Source: Chamaecyparis obtusa (Eukaryota > Streptophyta > Pinopsida > Cupressales > Cupressaceae). From it: 64,000 bases of DNA. The translations under genes were made by a program, and so were the position numbers. The notes below the pieces were generated by a model that worked only from the letters and a program-made list of their open reading frames with translations, ran no database searches and was not told the origin of the DNA. How positions within the stretch are numbered: the stretch's first letter is position 1; each line of letters starts with the position of its first letter. Positions 21,907-33,253 of the stretch are shown piece by piece. Where the stretch lies: positions 331,501-395,500 of the forward strand of contig BSBK01002161.1 of NCBI GenBank assembly GCA_027943335.1, given 5' to 3'.

Positions 21907-23170
21907 TGTGTGTGTGAAAATTGTACCTGATCTGTAGACACAACACTCAGTAAAACATTAGAGGTTAGTGATAATCAAAATCGTGCAAAATTGAAAGCTA
22001 TCTAACCAAGCGATTTACTGCCTTCTAATAGGTGCGAGATTAATGTTCTCAGATTGTAATCGAGATCAGTGACCTAGACGACACCTAAATGAAGGATTTG
22101 AATGCAATTCTAGATATGGAATAAATGCAATTAATCTATATTTTTGATATTTTCTATGCAATAAGAATGATAAAAACTGATATGAAATCTATGCTAAATG
22201 AAATTGATATGCTATGAATGCTATTGAAAATTGATATGCTATGAATCTAACAATGATATGTAATATGAATGCAAAAATAAGATTGATCTCACAAAGATGT
22301 CGATTCGCAAGAGATTTGATTCTTCAATTCCAATTCTCCAGCGTGATTGTGCAAAATATGAGATGATTTGTGAAGAGCTGAAGCCTTAATTTATAGAAAT
22401 CCAGGGCTTTGGAGGTGCATGAATAAAAGCCATAAATCACTCAAATTAACTCATCTTGATTTTTGAGTTATCTGATCATAAAAGATAGTTAATTCTCAAA
22501 ATCATGCAAAAATAGCTTTTTAACTCAAATTAGAGTTTAGATCAGCTTTTTGAACTCCAAAAGGATGTTGAGTTCCAAAAAGTCAATAACTTGCATTGAT
22601 TTTCTGATTTGGAGTTTAACTGTTTCTTTTGAATATGCATAATAATTAAGAATTAAATAAATAAATAAAGTGATTTATCCTCAACTCAACTGATTTTTGA
22701 AAATAAATAATTAATTTATGGGTTAATTAACTATTTTACCAAACTTTTATTAAAAATTATATTATTAAATAATGACAACATGCTTTAATTAATTAAATAA
22801 GAATTTAATCAATTAAAGATAAGAATTTTGATTTATTGTCAAAATTAAATAATACAATTAATAATAGATAGAATTAAATTTAATTACATAATTAAGTGGC
22901 AAATATTAAATCTAATTAATTAAATATGAAAATATTCAATTAATCAAATTTTAGGATAAATGTGATTTATTGCCAAATAATTATAAAATTAAAGATAATT
23001 AAGATAATTAAGAATATTACTAGGAATATTCCCCGATGCAAAATTTAAGATAATCAATTATGATTCGATGATGTTTAGATGTGCCTTAGGTTAGGACTTT
23101 GATGTCGATTTTGTTCGAATTGAAGATGTAGGAGATTAATGAACTTATAGCCCATTTTTGGGGTATTACA
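21907..23170 (-). repeat. T2 5' LTR
   Basis: 1264 bp, TG/CA bounded, the partner of 7836-9072. It carries an extra 27-bp partial repeat ('gctattgaaaattgatatgc...') near 22220. It should contain the promoter for the minus-strand transcript. Confidence 0.95.
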
Positions 23171-23175
23171 CTAGG
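23171..23175. repeat. T2 target-site duplication, right copy (CTAGG)
   Basis: Matches 7831-7835 and marks the other edge of the T2 insertion in H. Confidence 0.93.
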
Positions 23176-23589
23176 TATACTAGAACAAACGTATACATCA
23201 TATTCCTGAAAGCCATGTCCATTAATTTTTTGAATGTAGCTCCTGCATTTGATAAACCAAATGGCATTCTTCTATAAACTATTGTACCCCATTTAGTTGT
23301 AAAGGCTATTTTGAATTGGTCTGATTCCTTGACTAAAATCTAGTTGTAACTAGAATACCCATCTAGGAGTGAGAATCTCTCTGATCCTGAAACATATTGC
23401 AAAATTTGTTCCATAAAAGGAAGAGGGTGTCTATCTTTTAGAGATGCCATGTTAAGGTCTCTAAAGTATACACAAAGTCTTATCTCTCCATTCTTTTTCC
23501 TTATTGGAACTACATTTGAAATCCAGGATGTATGTTTGATAGGAAATATAATACCACCATCCAGAAGTTTTCTGAGCTCTTTAAGCATT

Positions 23590-23594
23590 AAAGG
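23590..23594. repeat. NA1 target-site duplication, left copy (AAAGG)
   Basis: AAAGG precedes the NA1 LTR start TGTTGGAAA and recurs at 29715-29719 after the LTR end CCTAACA. Confidence 0.92.
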
Positions 23595-24711
23595 TGTTGG
23601 AAAGTTGTCTATACTAAATTATATGACTAGATATAGTGTTTTCATTATGGCAACAAAGTCATATAGTAGTTTGGAGTCAGCGCACTAAGTGTAAAAATTA
23701 GAAATCAGTTAAGTGTTGAAGACTGGACATCATACAGAGTTCCTATAGCTCAAAGCACCTACACCCATGCATACAGATGAATTAAGGTATGCACCCTAGA
23801 AGTTAAGATTTTTAGACTATACTGATGCTTATTCTAAGAGAGCATAAGTAGATATGCAAAGATGTGAAAGTTACAGTCAGTTGAAGTTGCACAGCCAGTG
23901 TGTGCCAGCAGAGAACAGAGCATAGAGCCGATAGTGATGATTTTGGTTTGTGATTGTAAATTGATGTTGTAGAGGCTATGTGCCCATTGTATTTATGTTT
24001 CCAACATATGTATATGTATAATTGTAAGCACGCTTAAGCCAATTCATTTGGAAGTGTTATTTGTAATTAGTTATAGGGCTGACCTAATTGTATAATTGGT
24101 ATGAGCGCATAAATATAAGGTGCACCCATTATATTCAGTATGGAAGTGAAAATAGAGTTGTAAGAAGTAGATAAGAGGTATAAGAAGAGAGCATATGATG
24201 TATTATAGCTTTGCAAGAGGTCAAAGCATCAACACACCAAAGGAATTGATTTGACAAGCAGTGTCATAGTAACAGTTCACCTATAGATATAGTGTGTATC
24301 TAATTCAAAAGGTTGTAGCCTTCATCATTTGAGCAGTGAGCTCTAGGATAGTGAGTACACTCCCATAATAGGGATCATTGTAAAAGACTCCTAATAGGGT
24401 CTGACCCTTAACAAGGTCTACTATACTAAAATCATTGTAAAGCTACTCCTAACAGGGTAAAGGATCTTCTCACAAGGATCACAAAACACTAGTGCAGATT
24501 ATTAGTGGGTATCAAGTCCCACTAGGGTTTTTACCTATTAGAGTTTCCCCATAACCATATTGGTGTCATGTGTTGATTTCATGTTTCATGTTTATGTGAG
24601 TGTTTAATTCAGTTCTTAAGCATTTATAATTTTGTATTCAGATTAAAGTGAAAAATTAAAATACAATGAACACCAATTCACCCCCCCCTCTTAGTGTTCC
24701 CATTCCTAACA
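23595..24711 (+). repeat. NA1 5' LTR
   Basis: 1117 bp, TGTTGGAAA ... CCTAACA, homologous to 28650-29714 and 43389-44509. Its 3' end carries a C8 run followed by TCTTAGTG, about 20 bp from the LTR end. Confidence 0.93.
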
Positions 24712-24713
24712 AT

Positions 24714-24725
24714 TGGTATCAGAGC
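24714..24725 (+). promoter_or_regulatory. NA1 primer binding site (tRNA-iMet)
   Basis: TGGTATCAGAGC two bases after the LTR. This is the standard initiator-Met primer site of plant copia elements. Confidence 0.95.
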
Positions 24726-24765
24726 TCTAGTCCTCAGAAAAGATGTTTAACCACTTGAGGAGATC

Positions 24766-25896
24766 ATGGACAAAGTAGAAATGAAAAATCTGAAGAAGAA
24801 TCTTGAAGCAACTCTTGAAGACCTAGACAATTCAGAAAAAGAAATTGAAGAACTAAAAGAAAAAGTTAGTGATGCTCAATTAGTTATCAAAAGACTAAGA
24901 AAGGATTTGAAAGGACTCTCTAGCAATGATCTTGAAGAAAAAATCAAGAAGCTGAATGAAGAAAATAAGTCCTTGAAAGAACAACTTGAAGAGTTTGATG
25001 ATAAGCTAACTAATAATCAGGAAGTCTGTGATGAACAAATCAAAGAGAACCTTTAGCTGAATGAAGAACTAAGGAAATCAAACATGGAAATCTTGGAGCT
25101 AAGAAACAACAAAAAAAGCTTGGAGTCTGAATTGAAAAAGTCAAAGGATCATATAGCCAAATTACACACCAATGCTGAATTGGTAGAATCACAATTGTAT
25201 GCAAGAAGAATCAAAGGAGACACTAGCTATATCGAATACAATGAAGCACAAAATCAGATTGACAGTATGTGAGCAAGAAAGTATTCACAAAAGAACTCTA
25301 CTGATAATGAGAAGTTTGAAGATCAAACCAAAGACAATGATGGTCCTCGTAGGAATGAGCGCAAGCTAGTAGAACGCACCTATTTTGCATGTAACAAGCA
25401 TGGACACATTGCAAGGAACTGTACAGAGGTAAAAAAAATTAATGGTTACTACTATACATGTACTAGATTTGGGCATAGAGCAATAAATTTAAAGACTAGT
25501 AAGAAGAACAGGATTCAACAAGATCAAAGAAATTAGAATCAGACAAATGTTAGAAGTTCTCAGAATGTTACATGTTAGATCTGTAACAATAATGGTCACT
25601 CAGCTAGAACATGTAGAATGGTGACTCATGTCAATGCACCAAGGAATAATAGACCTCCAGTGATTTGTCACACTTGTAACAAGGCTGGACATATCTCAAA
25701 GTTTTTTAGATCAAGGACACAAAGTCAGGAAAGCCCTAAAAAGACCGAAGAACCAATTTTGGATCTTGAAGTAGAAGTCAAGTTTTTGAAGGCCTCAAAA
25801 GATGTGAGCTTGATTTGGTTAGAAGGAAAGAAGGACAATGCTATTGAGATTGTATTGGATGCATCCCAAGTGGATGCACCCTCTACATCTGCTTAA
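24766..25896 (+). pseudogene. NA1 ORF1: coiled coil plus four zinc-knuckle-like motifs
   Basis: A 377-codon frame beginning 40 bp after the primer site, broken by in-frame stops: TAG at 25054-25056, TGA at 25270-25272, and others near 25534 and 25579. Residues 1-165 are Lys/Glu/Leu-rich with heptad character, a likely long coiled coil. The C-terminal half holds four knuckle-like motifs: ACNKHGHIARNC, a degenerate TCTRFGHRAINL, ICNNNGHSARTC, and CHTCNKAGHISKF. Several are missing a Cys. Position and composition suggest a gag-like RNA-binding protein, although no capsid fold is recognised. The frame is exactly as long as in NA2, so decay has been by substitution only. Confidence 0.82.
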
Positions 25897-26167
25897 ATGG
25901 CCCTCAGGGTCATAGGGGGAGCTAATTTAGCTCTAGACCCCTGCGTGGCTAGTATACTCTTCCTTAGAGTATGCACCTATGGACTTAAGCTTTTGGAGTG
26001 TATAGAAACCTTTTTGAAAGATTGCACATGTTGATTGTTAGTGGAACATGAGTTTGAAAATTTGAAGTGATAGCCTAGTTTACGTGAGTTGCATTAATGG
26101 AGAATTTCTTACTTTAAGTACATAGAAAGTTGTTTGTTCACTCATTGCATTCATATTTAGAGCAAAG

Positions 26168-28372
26168 ATGCAAATGAGGTATAGGATTCCTGAGAGTATT
26201 ATAGAGAAGTATAAGGATACAATATGCTTCATGGTGGAGATTGATACTACATGTATGGAAGTTGTGGAAGCTAGGACTAAGTGGATTCATCCACTTGGGT
26301 ATGAGGTTGAAGAACAAGTTCTTGAAGCTTATGCATATGTACTGCTATCAGCCCCTAAGGATGTCAATGAACCTAGGTGGGGAACCTATGAAGAAAAGAC
26401 TAGCGAAGTTGATGCTAAGCTGAACAGTGCTTCAACAAAAAGAAAGGTTGCAAAGGTCACATCAGAGATTCTAAGGATTCATGGTGTATCACAAGTAGAC
26501 CTTGATAAAGCAAGGGATGAGAATATTTCTCTAGAATTAAAGAGCACAGTAGAAGAAAAAGAAGATCCCAAGGTAAAGAAGATAAAAATTGAGAAAGATG
26601 ACAGTTAGAAGGATAAAGAGGACAATACTCCTACGCCCAAAGATACTCCTCTAGAGTATAAGCCTTTATTCAAGAGAAAGAAACAAGCTAGCACTAGTCA
26701 TCCATCCTCACAAGAATCAAGGAGTAGGAAAAACACTCAAGCACCTCCTCAAGTAGGATTCAGACCTAGCCTCAAATTTCTATATGTAAGAATTATTGAT
26801 GAGGGAAGGATTGATGAAATAGGGAAGTTCTATGAATCATACAGTGAGATTGATAAGTCTAAAATTCATGGTATGATTATCAAACATATGATAAAGTTCA
26901 AAAAGGTAGTTCTTGAATTGAAAACAAAAATACCTGATAATGTATGGGACATTCTAGAAAACCTTAAAAGACAAGAAAATGAAGAAGACCTAAGGATAAG
27001 AGAAAAAGTATTAGAAGATACTCTTCTTGTATGTTCTAAAGAAGAAATAGATCTGATATTGAATTTGTTAAAGCCACACCTTATAACAAAGATGAGAATT
27101 CTTCACATTATGAACAAAGATTATGAGTTGATAACAAAAGAAATAGAGAAGGCCTTTGAGAAGGTGTTGTTGGAACAATAGATCAAACGACCCAATGTGC
27201 CCATCACTCATACACCCATCAAGGAAGATAAAGTGGTATAACCCACTAATGTACCAATGATAGGTCCTTAGGACTCAGCGCCCATAGCAAAAACTCAAAC
27301 AGAAGTAGATCAGTCTGCATCTATGATAGAATCACCCAAAGATAGCACAATTATCATAGATAATGTGGAAATAGCCATGGCGGTTACTGATAAGGAGTTG
27401 GACAAGTTTGAGGAAGCATTTTTCAGCACCAAGGAAGCAGAAATCTTATGTAGCAATACCCCTCCCACTTAACAAGAAGAAGTAATCATAGAAAATATAT
27501 CTGATGAGAAAGAAGAAGAAAAGAAAGAAGGAGTAGAGGTAGAAAAGAAAGATGAATCTTTTGTTGATTTGGTCAAGGTGAAGCAAGAGGTGATGGATAA
27601 CACTCCCATCACTCGCTCCTTGGCATTGTTGTCAAGTTTCACACCTGACACTAGCAGTTTGGACTCCTAGAAGGAAGAAGACCTGATTAAGTTCAGCGTC
27701 CTAGCTATGGAGAAGGTGAAGGAGAAGCAAGTAGTGATGAATCCTCTCCTAGTGGAATCAGTAAATATTTTGAATAGTTTTCTGCTAGAGGATAAGAAAA
27801 TGGTAAATGTACATTCAGTTGATGATGTGAGCACAATCATCTCTTAGTTCAAAGTAAATTTTTCAAGCCAAGAAGAATTTGCAGCCATAGTGGCAGAGGA
27901 GAAATACTTAAAGAAGAGACTCAATGAACTAATGAGTAATTTTGCACTAGACTTGAACTCTCTTAAGTCTAGTTAAGCATCATTGAAGGATTTTGCAGAT
28001 CAAGGAAGGAAAGTCATTGTAGAATCCATGGATCAGGATAAGTTCACTGATGCCCATCTTAAGAAGATAAAAAATGCAGAGGCAATTATTGAGAAGGTGA
28101 AGATTTCAGTGCTAGAAATAGCCATTGATGTAGTTATGTGCAACAATGTCTATCAAGGTTAGTTGGACAGAATTGAGAAGGTAGAGAAAGAAATGGAGAA
28201 GTTAATGTCTAGAAAAACTCAATTGAGGAATGCTCTAGCATCCTCACTAGACATTCTTAGTCAAAACATAAAGGAGATTGATGCGACCATGATAACCTAT
28301 GATCAAGGTCTGAGCATAGAATTGGAGAAGATGGAGAACCTTCAATATGCATTATGTGCCATCTACAGATAG
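26168..28372 (+). pseudogene. NA1 ORF2: large charged protein of unknown function
   Basis: A single frame of about 735 codons with roughly nine in-frame stops, six or so TAG. Its first ~150 residues align with NA2 ORF2 (the RIPES..EKYKD, HPLGYEV and LLSAPKD stretches). The ~290-residue N-terminal region present in NA2 is deleted here. The rest is rich in Lys and Glu with likely coiled-coil segments (e.g. 26890-27180 and 28160-28370). I recognise no catalytic motif and no pol domain. Homology to NA2 and maintenance of one frame over 2.2 kb argue that it was once a real protein. Confidence 0.75.
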
Positions 28373-28637
28373 TCAATTCTCTGATAACCTTTTGGAAGAA
28401 GGAGATCCAGAAACTCAAGATTGCATATCCGAATGTTTTCCCTCAGTGAGTATATGTAGATAAAGTTTTTTTGATGCACCTTTTTCATTAATGTCAAAGG
28501 GGGAGTTGTATAGAATATGGAGTACATATATGTATAGGGAGATATAAGAATTTGTATAAAATATATAGAAGACAAAAAATTTTTGTGTAAAGGAACAGTT
28601 AGAGAATTGGCCATATTCCTTTGTTACCATCAATCAC

Positions 28638-28649
28638 AAAGGGGGAGAT
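28638..28649 (+). promoter_or_regulatory. NA1 polypurine tract
   Basis: AAAGGGGGAGAT abuts the 3' LTR. It is identical to the tract of copia A (49447-49458, minus). Confidence 0.92.
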
Positions 28650-29714
28650 TGTTGGAAATTTATCTATACTAAAGTATATGACTAGATATAGTGTTTTCAT
28701 TATGGAAACAAAGTCATATAGCAGTTTGGAGTCAGCACACTAAGTGTAAAGATCAAAAATCAGTTAAGTGTTGAAGACTGGACAACATATAGAGTTCCTG
28801 TAGCTCAGAGCACCTATGCCTATGCGTATGGATGAATTAAGGTATGTTCCCTAGAATTTAATATTGTTAGACTATACTTATGCTTAGTATAAGAGAACAT
28901 AAGTAGATATGCAAAGATGTGAAAGTTACAGTCAGTTGAAGTTGCACAGCCAATGTGTGCCAGCAGAGAACAAAGCATAGAGTTGACAGTGACTATTTTG
29001 GTTTGTGATTGTAAATTAATGTTGTAGAGGCTATGCACCCATTGTATTTAGGTTTCTGACATATGTATATGTATAATTGTAAGCATGCTTAAGCCAATTC
29101 ATTTGGAAGCATTATTTGTAATTAGTTATAGGGCCAACCTAATTGTATAATTGGTATGAGTGCATAAATATAAGGTGTGCCCATTGTATTTGGTATGGAA
29201 GTGGAAATAGAGTTGTGAGAAGAAGAGCAAAGGTATAAGAAGAGAGCATATGATGTATTAGAGCTTTGCAAGAGTTCAAAGCATTAGTGCACCAAAGGAA
29301 CTGATTTGACAAGCACTGTCACAGTAATAGTTCACCTACAGATATAGTGTGATAGTGAGTCCACTCCCGTAAAAGGGATCATTGTAAAATAATTCTAATA
29401 GGGTCTGACCCTTAACAAGGTCCACTATACTAAAAGCATTGTAAAGCTACTCCTAACATGGTAAAGGATCTTCTAACAAGGATCACAAAACACTAGTGCA
29501 GATTATTAGTGGGTATCAAGTCCCACCAGGGTTTTTACCTATTTGGGTTTCCTCGTAACCATATTGGTGTCATGTGTTGATTTCATGTTTCATGTTTATG
29601 TGAATGTTTAATTCAGTACTTAAGCATTTATAATTTAGTATTTAGATTAAAGTGAAAAGTTAAAATACAGTGAACACTGATTCACCCCCCCTCTCAGTGT
29701 TCCCATTCCTAACA
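28650..29714 (+). repeat. NA1 3' LTR
   Basis: 1065 bp, partner of 23595-24711. It lacks about 52 bp around 29350 that the left LTR has after 'gatatagtgtg'. Confidence 0.93.
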
Positions 29715-29719
29715 AAAGG
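29715..29719. repeat. NA1 target-site duplication, right copy (AAAGG)
   Basis: Matches 23590-23594; H coding sequence resumes immediately after. Confidence 0.92.
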
Positions 29720-31320
29720 TTCTAACTTGGGGTTTATTGGCCTTTGCCTTTGTCTGATTGGCCAAACATTTGGCTGTAATTATATGGTATGTTGGGTTAA
29801 TTGGGGCTCAAAACCTTTTAAATCAGCATAGTCCCATGCAAAAACATCATTATATTCTCTGAATAAATCAATAAGAAATTCTTTTTCTTTGGGAGAATTA
29901 ATTTTACCAACCTTCAAATACTTGTCCCTGAATATCTCCACTTCTTCATAGTGATCTTCTTTGATCAACAAACTGGTTTTATTCCTCTTGAATTGATCAT
30001 CAAAGTCAAAAGATGACTCCAGGTTGACCAATCCCTTTGGAAGCTTATTAGTCTTTAGCTAAATGATTTGGTCTTCCATTTGCTGATTAAGTTTATCATT
30101 TTTAGGAGCTGAGAAATCTTATGTTTCAATCATAAAACTTAAAATATGTTCATTAGTGTTAAAAACTTGCCAATTTATGTCATTATCTGGGATAGATGGT
30201 CTCACAACAATTTTGACATGTGACTGATCTAAGATCTATCCTTTATTTTCAATAATTGAAACGTGCGCACCAATACCAGCTAGCCTATCAACATGCTGAT
30301 TTTTCTTTCTAGGTATAGAAATGAGGTTAAATGCATCAAAATCATCCAAAATATCTAATACTCTTGATTTATACAACTTCAAAAGATCATATTTAATATC
30401 ATTGATACCTCTCACCTGATTTACTATCAATTCACTATCCCCAAATACCCTCAAGCATTTGATTCTCCTTTTTCTTGCCAATTCTAAACCCTAAATTAGA
30501 CTTTCATATTCAACCGCATTGTTAGAATATGGAAAAGATAATTTGTATGAAGCATAAAACTTGTCACCATCAAGTGACACTAACATAACCCCTGTACCAA
30601 CACCATCTTTATTCCTAGATCTATCAAAATATAGATCCCATAGCTGGTTAGATAATTCAGAGTCAGAGTCTTGATCTTTAATCAGATTAGGCAAAACTGC
30701 ATTAGATTCCAAAATCATATAGTTACCAAAACTAGCATCAAACATATCATCATTTTGATCATTTCTAGTTTCCCATTCATCAAAAAAAATGTCAGGATAC
30801 TCTTCAATTTGTGTGTTATAAGCTGAATAATCTTTAATTTCATCTGAATCCATAATCACACAACTTGCATTAATAGGGCTAGGATTATAAGGCTCTATGT
30901 GATCCTTGGCCAGTAATTCTGATTTTATGGTTACCTTAGTACCATATCTAGTTCTAAAATACAAATGGGACCAATCTGATGAGAAATAACCATCTATCTT
31001 GGCTATAAAGTCCCTTGACAGACACATGGCAAAAAAAGGTGGTAGATCTATGACATAAATATCTTGAGGAATTGAGAAATTTGGACATGAGTGTAAAGTC
31101 AAGCTTGCATTCTTAACAACCCCTAAAGTCTTGACTAAGGTACCATCAAGCTAGACCACTCCTTTCTTGAGAGGTTCATACTTTAAAGCCAACAAATCAA
31201 CTATTTTCTTAGGCATGACAGTACCGGTTGCACCACTGTCTACCATACAATTATGCACTACTTTGTTTCCAATGATCAAAGAAACTTAAAATGGAGGAGG
31301 CTTATTATTTGCAAGTTTCT
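29720..31320 (-). pseudogene. H pol: protease, extra RNase H, region before RT
   Basis: Minus strand, right to left. The protease active site 'MVDSGATGTV' lies near 31215-31250, with its C-terminal part continuing to about 30950 (IDLPPFFAMCLSRDF). An acidic spacer follows. Next comes an archaeal-like RNase H (about 30660-30250): LYFDRSRNKDG, AVEYESL, a TAG at 30491-30493, then VFGDSELIVNQ and a final NQHVDRLA. Last is the pre-RT linker with 'VFAWDYADLKG' near 29810. The extra RNase H thus precedes RT. Its first catalytic stretch reads FDRS where FDGS is typical. Multiple stops make it non-functional. Confidence 0.85.
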
Positions 31321-33253
31321 TACCCTCCTTTTCTATTGTCTTTTGCACATTTATTGGCTTTCTATCAACTATCACTACTGATTGCTTAAAATCTACAATT
31401 ATTTTACTCTCTTGTACTGCTAGTTTCTACACTTTAGCAGGCTTCTTTTCTTCTTTAGGTGTCTTTTCCTGAACTTTAGAGGGCTCTAAATTAACCATAA
31501 CCATTCTAGGAGACTTTTGTATAGCTTGTTGTGAGTTGTCTGTCAACATGGATAACCCTTCCTTCAAAATTTTAGCTTGTCCTAGAATGGCTAAGGTTTC
31601 CCACATGGACAAGGTTACATTCATTTTCTTCATACTATCGACAATGTTATAGGGAACAACAAACTGTACCTTTTGAGAAGATCTAGGAGAACTTTGATTA
31701 GCATGCTTTTGATTTTGATCCTTACTATATGAAGAAGAGGGATTCTTTAAAATTTAAACTGGTGTAGATGATACATTACTAGCTAATTTCTCTGACTCTA
31801 GAGCTCTCTTTTTGGCTCTAGTATTCACTGAAATAGGTGAATCATCATTCAAGCCACAAAATTCTTCCTCTTGTCAATTTAAGAAACTAGTATCCATAAT
31901 ACTTTGATCTGGCTATTAGGATTTCCATAATAGGCACATTCTGTTGTGAATTCATTGAATTTTGTACCATAAGAGCCTAGTTAAGCACTCCATTGGAACA
32001 AGTTGACTGATCATGAGCTTGATTGCATAGAAAACACCAATCAGTAGCAATGTTATTCTAGCTAGGAACAATATCCCTAACAATATTAAGAGGTGTAGGA
32101 TTATATTACTTATTAGGCCTTTGATTCCAATTCTATCTGTTAGCATTATTATTCCCTTGGAATCGCTACCTATTAGCTTGATAATTGGGCTGATTAGGAT
32201 ATTGGGATGAGGAACTAGCAAACTGATTTTGAGCTACAGAGTTTTCTTGTTCTTGATTCCTCTTAAGGGTCACTAGGTCATTACCAAAGGATTGCAATAA
32301 ACTCTCTATCTTTTGTTGGTTGTATTTAATACTCCATAACTCATTTAGAGGGGCAACATGGACTACCTCTAGGGATTTAAATGATGGGACAATAGATAGA
32401 GGTGGGAAAATCAATGGCATATTGGATTGAATACTTGGGAAGAAATTGATAGGTGGTCTGGGAGCTATCTTTCCTTCCTGAATAAGACTATTCTCTACCC
32501 TAATGGTGGTATCAAAATCTTGGGGCAATGAAGTACCCCCCATAGATTGAATCATAATAGATACATCACTATTTAAACTCTTCAAATAATACAAAAATGC
32601 ATATTCAACTGAGGGTCTTACCGTAACAGGAATCTCATTCCAAGTCTTTTGAAACTAGAGATTGAAATTACTCATTTCCTCTTGTGGAGCCCTCTTGATA
32701 GTAGTTAATTATTCCACTAAAGAAAAGTTGTCAGACTTGTCCTCAAAGAATTTAGATAATATTTCTCCCAAAACATCCCAAGTGGGAATAGAATCCACTA
32801 GAAGGGTTCTAAACCAATCAAGGGCTTTAGCCTTTAGTGATGCAGCCAACAGCTTCAAAGCTACATCCTCCACCATGATGTGATGGAAATTGAAAATAGT
32901 AGCAACATCTTTGATATGTTCAATGGTTGTTACTTGTCCTTCTCTAGTGAATGATGACAAACTTTTCAAAGAAACCAATGTAATGTCATTGTGATTTGCA
33001 ATCCTCAAAGGACTGCCTTGATCAAATGGCACAAATGGAAGATTTCTTGCCATTTCTTGATGTGTTGTACTAGAACTAGATGGTATTGTCTGATTTACCA
33101 GTGGTGACTATTTAGGAATAGCTTTACTTTGAGGTGCTCCAAGATATTCAAAACCCTCATGTTCTAAATATAGAATTTTAGTGCGGTAAGAGGGAGGAGC
33201 TGAACTTCTTTAAGATCTTAACTTTGGAAAATACTCTTTTCTTCATCCATACC
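31321..33253 (-). pseudogene. H gag pseudogene
   Basis: The frame containing 'DVATIFNFHHIMVEDVALKL' and 'ALDWFRTL' (32709-33053) resembles the retrotransposon gag core. A short zinc knuckle C-F-L-C-N-Q-A-H-D-Q-S-T-C (CX2CX3HX4C) is near 31995-32040. A Lys/Pro-rich segment follows toward the protease. Coding similarity may extend upstream of the ATG at 33051-33053 to about 33253, but stops intervene. Frame breaks are numerous. Confidence 0.72.

Larger units (their letters stand above)
7836..23170 (-). mobile_element. T2: near-intact, young Tat-like Ty3 retrotransposon
   Basis: A complete 15.3-kb element. In its own orientation it runs: 5' LTR (21907-23170), tRNA-Lys-type primer site, 2.9-kb leader, gag, pol, 2.4-kb 3' region, polypurine tract, 3' LTR (7836-9072). 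Flanking CTAGG duplications show an undisturbed insertion. The LTRs differ, as far as I could see by eye, by two substitutions and one 27-bp duplication, so insertion was recent. Gag and pol lie in one frame, separated only by two stop codons. Two RNase H domains and the DGG-type protease point to the Tat lineage (known for plants). Confidence in the exact sublineage is low. Confidence 0.95.
23171..23594 (-). pseudogene. H pol: RT N-terminal half
   Basis: Minus-strand RT motifs: 'ISNVVPIRKKNGEIRLCVYFRDLN' region, 'HPLPFMEQIL', and 'FSLLDGYSSYN', after which the expected Gln codon is TAG (23340-23342). Translation beyond that stop reaches the residues just before the YxDD box, where T2 is inserted. 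NA1 interrupts the upstream side at 23594. The two flanks of T2 join in frame across the duplicated CTAGG. Confidence 0.88.
23595..29714 (+). mobile_element. NA1: pol-less copia-like LTR retrotransposon
   Basis: 6120 bp with two LTRs (23595-24711, 28650-29714), tRNA-iMet primer site, polypurine tract and AAAGG target duplications. The interior has two reading frames, neither resembling protease, integrase, RT or RNase H. It is therefore non-autonomous. NA2 (43389-47530) is a second copy of the same family. The LTRs differ by many substitutions and a ~52-bp deletion in the right copy, so NA1 is clearly older than T2. Confidence 0.92.
6517..33253 (-). mobile_element. H: old Ty3 element split by T1, T2 and NA1
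   Basis: Three minus-strand blocks, 6517-7835, 23171-23594 and 29715-33253, form one colinear gag-pol once T2 and NA1 are removed. Both junctions carry clean 5-bp target duplications (CTAGG and AAAGG). Domain order is gag with zinc knuckle, protease, extra RNase H, RT, RNase H, integrase. No LTR of H was recognised; the left end is covered by T1, and its right limit beyond gag is uncertain. Confidence 0.85.

Noticed and set aside
19539..21946. Several 60-120-codon frames in the T2 leader
   Set aside because: No similarity, and not maintained in the T1 leader where it can be compared.
23700..24300. Possible host gene between elements
   Set aside because: The sequence is LTR of NA1, duplicated at 28750-29340.
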